Source of the DNA: Patescibacteria group bacterium
GTDB lineage: Bacteria > Patescibacteriota > Microgenomatia > UBA1400 > MFAQ01
Length of the DNA stretch: 13,321 bases
Direction of reading: 5' to 3'
Assembly: GCA_018819325.1 (NCBI GenBank)
Contig: JAHJQJ010000057.1
Location: 1-13,321, forward strand
Part shown: piece after piece, positions 5,909 to 10,470 of the stretch
Numbering within the stretch: the first letter of the stretch is position 1
Layout: each line of letters opens with the position of its first letter
Made by a program: the position numbers and the translations under genes
The notes under the pieces: model-generated
Seen by the model: only the letters and a program-made list of their open reading frames with translations
What the model was told of the DNA's origin: nothing
Database searches by the model: none

Positions 5909-6639
5909 TAACCAAGAAGATTTTTGGAATTTTATTACCTGATTGGGTGAATGAAGAAGTGTTAAAGAAGTTGGTTTATAGTTTTGTGGGTCTGGTAGTG
6001 GCTATTTTGGTATCTAGCTTGTTTGTTTGGCCTAGATTTTCTGATTTGTATAAGAACGAACGGGAGTTGGTCGGGTTGGAAAAGTCTTTAGAGGTTTTGT
6101 CTAGTTCGATTGATCAGGTGGAGGGTTTCAAGATAAATTTGGGTGAAGACAAAATGACTGTTTTGAGGGTAGCGGTACCTACGGTTTTTGATCCAGGCTT
6201 GATACTTTCTAGTTTAAGGCAGGTGGGTGCTAGTGCTGGAGTAACATTAGAGGCTTATGAGGTAGATGGAGGGGTGATTGAAGCAAAGGATAACTTGGGG
6301 ATTTTAAAAAAACATAAGGTTAATTTGAAGTTAGTAGGAAGATCGGATAGATTAATAAGATTTATAGATTTGTTGGGTAACAGTTTGCCCTTTTCGGTTA
6401 TTTCTGAATTGTCGTTGTCTGAAATATCCAAGTTGTTCAACCAGCAAGGGGTGAGTCAGTTAGAGATGGAGATAACTTATTTTGAGTCTGGATTGGCCGA
6501 GGTGGAATTAGACAAAATAGTAGGTTTTACTGATAAAAACAAGCAGTTGTTGGGTGAAATTATGTTTTATACTACCCCCCAAATTATTCAGGACGGGATT
6601 GGTGTGCAGACTGAGAGGCAAGGTAGTTTATTCTTCTAG
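5905..6639 (+). CDS. pilO: Type IV pilus alignment protein PilO
   Basis: This 244-residue protein has a single membrane helix at about residues 23-42. A charged helical region (residues 45-75) follows, then an alpha/beta soluble domain with the segment VPTVFDPGLILSSLRQVGAS, similar to the PilO ferredoxin-like fold. PilO pairs with PilN to form the periplasm-side part of the alignment complex. The start overlaps the pilN stop as ATGA. The 3' end runs 12 nt into the convergent khpA gene. It is longer than many PilO proteins (about 200 residues), with an extra C-terminal stretch of roughly 45 residues whose role is unknown. Confidence 0.82.
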   Translation: MITKKIFGILLPDWVNEEVLKKLVYSFVGLVVAILVSSLFVWPRFSDLYKNERELVGLEKSLEVLSSSIDQVEGFKINLGEDKMTVLRVAVPTVFDPGLILSSLRQVGASAGVTLEAYEVDGGVIEAKDNLGILKKHKVNLKLVGRSDRLIRFIDLLGNSLPFSVISELSLSEISKLFNQQGVSQLEMEITYFESGLAEVELDKIVGFTDKNKQLLGEIMFYTTPQIIQDGIGVQTERQGSLFF

Positions 6640-6915
6640 GGTTGGAGCTTCTTGCACTTGAGGTTGAGGTTGGCCATCGTCTTTAAGATCTACTCTTACC
6701 CTAACGCCTTTTTGAATAGCGGCGATTCTAGCAATTTGCCTAATGGCGTTGATTACCTTGCCGGATCTGCCAATAACCCTACCGATATCTTCTGGGTTAA
6801 CTTGAATAATAATATTGCTTGAGTCTTCTTCTCCAGGCGTTTTTTCTTCTTCTATAACCACGTCTTCTGGATGGTTGACCAAGTTGGAAACTATGTATTC
6901 TACTAGTTGTTTCAT
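6628..6915 (-). CDS. khpA: KH-domain RNA-binding protein KhpA
   Basis: This 95-residue protein contains one KH domain with the GxxG loop G49-R50-S51-G52 in DIGRVIGRSGKVINAIR, the RNA-contact motif of the KhpA/YlqC family. In Firmicutes KhpA works as a small RNA chaperone with KhpB and affects cell elongation; here the role is inferred. An acidic insertion (EEEKTPGEEDSS, about 22-33) and a Gln/Pro/Glu-rich tail make it slightly longer than the usual 75-80 residues. It follows rpsP with an ATGA overlap (6912-6915), the common gene order. Its last 12 nt overlap pilO on the other strand. Confidence 0.93.
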   Translation of the reverse strand: MKQLVEYIVSNLVNHPEDVVIEEEKTPGEEDSSNIIIQVNPEDIGRVIGRSGKVINAIRQIARIAAIQKGVRVRVDLKDDGQPQPQVQEAPTLEE

Positions 6916-7148
6916 AATGTTTGTTTATTGATTAATAATCTTAGTGTGTTCGTTGGTTGAGCACCCTTATTGACCCAAGAGTCATAGAGGGTTTTATCAA
7001 GAGTAATTTTGTTTTGGGGATGGTGGGGGTCGTAATGGCCCAAAAGATCTATGTATTTGCCGGTTAATTTGGACCTGTCTTCGGCAACCACGATTCTAAA
7101 TAATCTTTGGTTTCTTTTTCCGGTTGGTTGTAGTTTGATTTTCAGCAT
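6912..7148 (-). CDS. rpsP: Small ribosomal subunit protein bS16
   Basis: This 78-residue protein is ribosomal protein bS16, a component of the 30S 5' domain. The N-terminus MLKIKLQPTGKRNQRLFRIV and the following VAEDRSKLTGKYIDLLGHYDP are family-typical (RxGrKkxPfYRIVVAD...GrfIexlGxYdP), and the central WVNKGAQPTNTLRLLI matches the usual GAQPTDTV region. Length is normal to short. An extended -10 promoter (7156-7164) ends 7 nt before its ATG and overlaps the rnc stop, so it may be expressed both from the upstream operon and from its own leaderless start. It overlaps khpA by four bases. Confidence 0.96.
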   Translation of the reverse strand: MLKIKLQPTGKRNQRLFRIVVAEDRSKLTGKYIDLLGHYDPHHPQNKITLDKTLYDSWVNKGAQPTNTLRLLINKQTL

Positions 7149-7155
7149 GGGAGTG

Positions 7156-7164
7156 ATTATATCA
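7156..7164 (-). promoter_or_regulatory. Extended -10 promoter of rpsP, overlapping the rnc stop codon
   Basis: On the - strand TGATATAAT is a perfect extended -10 element (TGn TATAAT). It is followed by the 7-nt CACTCCC and the rpsP ATG, so the predicted transcript starts at or next to the start codon. The hexamer (7156-7161) includes the rnc TAA (7157-7159). No good -35 box is seen, as is common with extended -10 promoters. Confidence 0.6.
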
Positions 7165-7840
7165 GTTTTAAAGCTTGTTGTGCTGCTATCTGTTCTGCCT
7201 CTTGTTTGTTTTTGCCTTTTCCTTGAGATATTTTTTTGTGATTAATAAAAACGGCTACGGTGAACTCTTTTTGGTGGTCCGGACCCTGTTCTTTGGTGAT
7301 TTTGTAGGCAGGAGAGTTAAGACCTTGGGACTGAACTCTTTCTTGAAGTAGGGATTTGGAGTCTTTTAGTTGACCGTTTTTTAGTAGTTTTTGGGCGTGA
7401 GGAATGACGTGTTTTTCGAAGAATATTTTTACGGCCGGTAGGTCTCCGTCTAGGTATATGGCGCCCATTAGACTTTCGACTGAGTCTTCTAGAATAGAGG
7501 GGTTTTGCCTGCCTCCGCCGGCTTCTTCTCCCCTACTCATGTATAGGTGTTCTGGTAAATTTATTTTGACGGCCAGGGCGGATAGGGACTTGGTTCTAAC
7601 AATTACGGATCTGGCGGTGGTTAGATAGCCTTCGTCGCTTTGTTTATAGGTATTAAAAAGGTAGTCGGTGATGAGCATTTCTAGAACGGCGTCGCCTAAG
7701 TATTCTAGCCTTTCGTAGCTTTGGGTTACGCCGGTTTCGTTTAGGGCTGATCTGTGGGTAAGGGCTGTTTTTAGCAGGTCAATATTTTTAAATTGATAGC
7801 CAATGGTTGTTTGGAGTTTGTCTAGTTGGTTAAATTTCAT
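7157..7840 (-). CDS. rnc: Ribonuclease III
   Basis: This dsRNA endonuclease matures rRNA precursors and cleaves structured RNA. The signature ERLEYLGDAVLE (residues 43-54 from ATG 7840) carries the metal-binding Glu and Asp, and LEDSVESLMGAIYLD (about 117-131) carries the second acidic pair. Residues from about 158 onward form a C-terminal double-stranded RNA-binding domain (KDSKSLLQERVQ ... KNKQEAEQIAAQQALKLI). It has 227 residues, a normal length. ATG 7840 is chosen; an in-frame GTG at 7846 would add two residues. Either start overlaps the end of nusB, so coupled translation is likely, and no Shine-Dalgarno is seen. The position after nusB and before rpsP fits a role in ribosome production. 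Confidence 0.96.
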   Translation of the reverse strand: MKFNQLDKLQTTIGYQFKNIDLLKTALTHRSALNETGVTQSYERLEYLGDAVLEMLITDYLFNTYKQSDEGYLTTARSVIVRTKSLSALAVKINLPEHLYMSRGEEAGGGRQNPSILEDSVESLMGAIYLDGDLPAVKIFFEKHVIPHAQKLLKNGQLKDSKSLLQERVQSQGLNSPAYKITKEQGPDHQKEFTVAVFINHKKISQGKGKNKQEAEQIAAQQALKLI

Positions 7841-8201
7841 TGTCACGGTTGGTAAGTTTTAGGGCGGCGGCCAGGGCGCCGTTGATAAAGCTGCCTGAGT
7901 TGTCACTGCCGTATTTTTTGGCAATTTCTATGGCTTCGTCTATTATTACCTTGGTGGGTGTGTCTTTTTTGTAAAGCAGTTCGTAGACGGCTAGCCTTAG
8001 AATAGCAATGTCGATTTTATTGATTTGATCTAGGGGCCATTCTGTGGCTGATTTTTTAATAATTTCGTCTATTTCTTCTTGGTGTTTCTCTATTTTTTTA
8101 CTTAAGTCGTTGAAATGGTCTTGGGGGGTAAAATTTCTGGCGAAGAGAGATTTGAAAGTTTTGATTCGGCGTAGGTGTCTGGGGTCTTGGGCAGTTTTCA
8201 T
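7830..8201 (-). CDS. nusB: Transcription antitermination factor NusB
   Basis: This 123-residue, all-helical protein binds boxA RNA with ribosomal protein uS10 (NusE) to promote read-through of rRNA operons. The C-terminal half INKIDIAILRLAVYELLY ... KVIIDEAIEIAKKYGSDNSGSFINGAL is the classic NusB signature. The N-terminal RRIKTFKSLFARNF replaces the usual ARxxAlqaLYq motif. Length is slightly short for the family (about 130-150). It starts 6 nt after the rpmF stop and overlaps the start of rnc by 11 nt, so it is cotranscribed with both. Confidence 0.93.
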   Translation of the reverse strand: MKTAQDPRHLRRIKTFKSLFARNFTPQDHFNDLSKKIEKHQEEIDEIIKKSATEWPLDQINKIDIAILRLAVYELLYKKDTPTKVIIDEAIEIAKKYGSDNSGSFINGALAAALKLTNRDNEI

Positions 8202-8207
8202 TGTGTT

Positions 8208-8351
8208 TTAGCAGTTTGGACAAGCAAAATGAGACCGTTTAAGTTTTTTACACTCAGAACAAGTGATAAGTTTTGGTTTCTTTAGAGAGATTGCCGATCT
8301 TCTTTTGCCCTGACGGGCGGTAGAGTGTTTTCTTTTTGGTGTTGCTGCCAT
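8208..8351 (-). CDS. rpmF: Large ribosomal subunit protein bL32
   Basis: The 47-residue product MAATPKRKHSTARQGKRRSA... is a zinc-ribbon bL32. Two pairs of cysteines (CSEC and CPNC at the very C-terminus) form the metal site. It ends directly at the second Cys pair, without the C-terminal extension many homologs have. The frame is open upstream to 8453, but the family start is the ATG at 8351, and a well-formed promoter ends 7 nt before it, so the longer form is rejected. It heads the rpmF-nusB-rnc-rpsP-khpA run. Confidence 0.94.
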   Translation of the reverse strand: MAATPKRKHSTARQGKRRSAISLKKPKLITCSECKKLKRSHFACPNC

Positions 8352-8358
8352 GGACGAT

Positions 8359-8387
8359 ATTTTAACAGGTATGTGTTTGAGTATCAA
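8359..8387 (-). promoter_or_regulatory. Strong predicted promoter of the rpmF operon, leaderless
   Basis: On the - strand TTGATA (8382-8387) and TAAAAT (8359-8364) each match five of six consensus bases and are exactly 17 nt apart. The rpmF ATG begins after a further 7 nt, placing the expected transcription start at or next to the start codon. This is the best promoter in the window and needs no ribosome-binding site. Confidence 0.72.
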
Positions 8388-8414
8388 TCTTTCCATACTA
8401 CCATCCCTCACAAC

Positions 8415-8428
8415 TAAACGATCGTTTA
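8415..8428. repeat. 14-bp perfect palindrome upstream of the rpmF promoter
   Basis: TAAACGATCGTTTA is a perfect 14-bp palindrome centred at 8421.5. Around the same centre ACCATC (8400-8405) faces GATGGT (8438-8443). It lies between the recG stop and the rpmF promoter, about 28 nt upstream of the -35 box. It could be an operator, but the bound factor is unknown, and it is too AT-rich and lacks a T-run for a standard terminator. Confidence 0.5.
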
Positions 8429-8478
8429 ACTTTAAGAGATGGTTCTCAATCAATCGTAGTGATTTCTAGCAGTAATGA

Positions 8479-10356
8479 TCACGAGCAACCGTCCTTCGTC
8501 ATACATAGGGCTTGAAGCTTTGCCTGTTGGAAGAGGTTGCGGTTCCAGAAGTGTTTTAAGCGGACGGGGAGGCGGCCGTGTTGTTTTTGGCCAAACAACT
8601 CCCCTGCCCCGCGGAGTTTCAGGTCTAGTTTGGCAAGTTGTAAGCCGGAAGAGTGTTTGGTAAGTAGCTGGAGTCTGTCTGTGGCGGTTTGTTCTGAGTG
8701 GCTGGGAATTACCAGGCAATAGGCTTGACCCTGTCCCCTACCGACTCGGCCACGGAGTTGGTGTAATTGAGCCAGACCAAACCTTTCTGCCGAGTGAATA
8801 ACAATAATGTTGGCTTTGGGGATGTCTATACCCACCTCTATTAAAGGTGTGGCTACCAGGATGCCAGCTTTACATTTTTTGAAACTTGCAAGGATTTTGT
8901 CTCTCTCGTTTGCTGGGGTTTTGCCATGTAATGACCAGATGGGATAGTTTTTAGCAAATTTTTCTTGATATTGTGGCAGGATGTCTTTAATGTTGGCGGC
9001 GCTTTTGGCTTCAATGTTGGGGCAGACCACAAAGATTTTGTTACCTTTTTTTAGCTGGTTGGCTAGCCAGTCGTTACCCTTTTTTAGTCTTTGTTTGTCC
9101 ATAATCCAGGTTTTTACCGGTATTCTTCCACTTGGTTTTTCTTTGATTACACTTATTTTCACTTCTCCAAACAAACCTAGGGCGATGGTTCTGGGAATGG
9201 GGGTGGCTGAAAGATTTATGATGTGTGGCGATGGACTTCGTTTTAGTAAGGCTTGCCTTTGTTTGACGCCAAACTTGTGTTGTTCGTCTATAGCCAGGAT
9301 GGCAACGGGGCATTTAAGTTTTTTGGGTAGTTGGTTTAGAAGTGCGTGGGTGCCAATGTAGATTTGAGGTTTGTTGGTGGGTTTTAGTTTGGTTTGGGCG
9401 GTAACCAAGCTGACATTTTTGGGGAAAAGAGACATTTTTTTAAAGGTGTTTTGATGTTGTTTGGCTAGAATTTGGGTGGGAGCCAAGAGAACAAAGGAAA
9501 GATTGGCGTTGATGCACTGGTTGGCTAGTAGAATAAGTCCGGCGGTTTTGCCCGAGCCGGTGTCACCGTGGACTAGTCTTCTGCTGGGGGTGGTTGAATT
9601 TATATCTTGGTAGGAGTTTATAAGGGCTTTTTTTTGTCCCAGGGTGAGAGTGAAGGGAAGTTTTTTTAGGCCCTGTTGATGAAGTTTTTGATTTATGGGT
9701 ATATTTATAGCTGGTGGTTTTTTGGCTAACTCTCTAAGGTTTTTTAGATTTATTTTTAGGTGTTGAGCATAAGATAAGTGTTGATCGGCCAGATCTTGGG
9801 CCTTGAGGTTGGGTGGAAAGTGAATGTTAAAGAAATCCTTGGATTGATTTTGAGAGATTAGAAGTAGGTGAATTTTACCCCTTAGCCATTTGCTGGAGAC
9901 ACCCTTGGTAAGTGGATAGACGGGAACGAAGCCTTGAGTATTTAGGCTATTTTTATTGGTGAACTGTTCGATCTGAGGTGAGAACATAGCTAATTTATTG
10001 GCGTAGAAGCTGGGTGTGCCGGCGATGACGTAGGTGGAGTTGGGTTTGATTAGAGTTCTAATAAAGGGTGAGTTGAACCAGAGAAGGTTTATTTGGCCGG
10101 TATTGTTTGTAGCTGTGCTTTGGGTTATGTGCTTACCGGATTTGGAGTAAAAAGTGTTGACTGGGCCGATTTTGGCCGTAAAACTGGCGGGGTGTTTTGG
10201 TTTTAATTGGTTGATGGGGGTGTTTTTGGAAAAATCTAAGAAACGGCTGGGAAAATGGGAAAGTAGGTCTTTTAGGGTAAAAATTCCTAGTTTTTCAAGG
10301 CGTTTCTGATAGGCTGGACCGATGCCGGGAACCGTGGATACTGGACTAGAGGACAT
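8479..10356 (-). CDS. recG: ATP-dependent DNA helicase RecG
   Basis: RecG remodels stalled replication forks and Holliday junctions. The 625-residue protein begins with a helix-hairpin-helix-like segment (VPGIGPAYQKRLEKLGI, 9-25) and a wedge/OB domain (about 45-140). The superfamily 2 motor motifs follow: Walker A GDTGSGKT (264-271), Walker B DEQH (357-360), SATPIPRT (383-390) and motif VI QLRGRVGRG (533-541). The RecG-specific LRGAGELFGQKQHG (571-584) contains the translocation hairpin region. It is shorter than E. coli RecG (about 690) but all motifs are present. The protein is rich in Lys, Asn, Gln and Thr, which fits its coding strand being the A/C-rich one. Its start overlaps the end of a small membrane-peptide gene (10346-10447). 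Confidence 0.96.
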   Translation of the reverse strand: MSSSPVSTVPGIGPAYQKRLEKLGIFTLKDLLSHFPSRFLDFSKNTPINQLKPKHPASFTAKIGPVNTFYSKSGKHITQSTATNNTGQINLLWFNSPFIRTLIKPNSTYVIAGTPSFYANKLAMFSPQIEQFTNKNSLNTQGFVPVYPLTKGVSSKWLRGKIHLLLISQNQSKDFFNIHFPPNLKAQDLADQHLSYAQHLKINLKNLRELAKKPPAINIPINQKLHQQGLKKLPFTLTLGQKKALINSYQDINSTTPSRRLVHGDTGSGKTAGLILLANQCINANLSFVLLAPTQILAKQHQNTFKKMSLFPKNVSLVTAQTKLKPTNKPQIYIGTHALLNQLPKKLKCPVAILAIDEQHKFGVKQRQALLKRSPSPHIINLSATPIPRTIALGLFGEVKISVIKEKPSGRIPVKTWIMDKQRLKKGNDWLANQLKKGNKIFVVCPNIEAKSAANIKDILPQYQEKFAKNYPIWSLHGKTPANERDKILASFKKCKAGILVATPLIEVGIDIPKANIIVIHSAERFGLAQLHQLRGRVGRGQGQAYCLVIPSHSEQTATDRLQLLTKHSSGLQLAKLDLKLRGAGELFGQKQHGRLPVRLKHFWNRNLFQQAKLQALCMTKDGCS

Positions 10357-10447
10357 AAGCTAGGGGTGCAAATATGCTTAAAATCATGGCGATGACGACT
10401 AGAATGATGAAAGTTTGTAAAAGTTTTTTCTTGTTTCTTTTGGTCAT
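10346..10447 (-). CDS. 33-residue predicted single-pass membrane peptide
   Basis: I do not recognise this family. The - strand frame encodes 33 residues: a very basic start (MTKRNKKKLLQ) followed by a hydrophobic helix (TFIILVVIAMILSIFAPLA) and a short end. This is the layout of a small membrane protein with a cytoplasmic N-terminus. A perfect TATAAT ends 7 nt before the ATG at 10447, the same arrangement as at rpmF and rpsP. Its TAG overlaps the recG start by 11 nt, so it is probably the first gene of a two-gene unit and recG may depend on its translation. An alternative ATG at 10456 overlaps the -10 box and is less likely. Confidence 0.65.
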   Translation of the reverse strand: MTKRNKKKLLQTFIILVVIAMILSIFAPLAYVL

Positions 10448-10454
10448 GATTTTC

Positions 10455-10460
10455 ATTATA
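10455..10460 (-). promoter_or_regulatory. -10 box of the small peptide-recG unit, shared divergent promoter
   Basis: TATAAT on the - strand ends 7 nt before the ATG at 10447. It overlaps the + strand box TATACT (10457-10462) in the near-symmetric ATTATACT. No clear -35 box is visible. Confidence 0.6.
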
Positions 10461-10462
10461 CT
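10457..10462 (+). promoter_or_regulatory. -10 box of the PBP gene, shared divergent promoter
   Basis: TATACT ends 8 nt before the PBP ATG at 10471, so the predicted transcript has almost no leader. The two divergent -10 boxes share four base pairs (10457-10460), which should make the two directions compete for one site. Confidence 0.55.
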
Positions 10463-10470
10463 AATAGAAG

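Noticed and set aside
8352..8453. Upstream extension of rpmF in the same frame (34 more codons)
   Set aside because: bL32 proteins begin at the MAATPKRK-type start. The extension contains the predicted promoter and a palindrome.
8981..9361. 126-codon + strand frame inside recG
   Set aside because: It lies antisense to the conserved helicase motifs of recG and follows from the composition of that strand.
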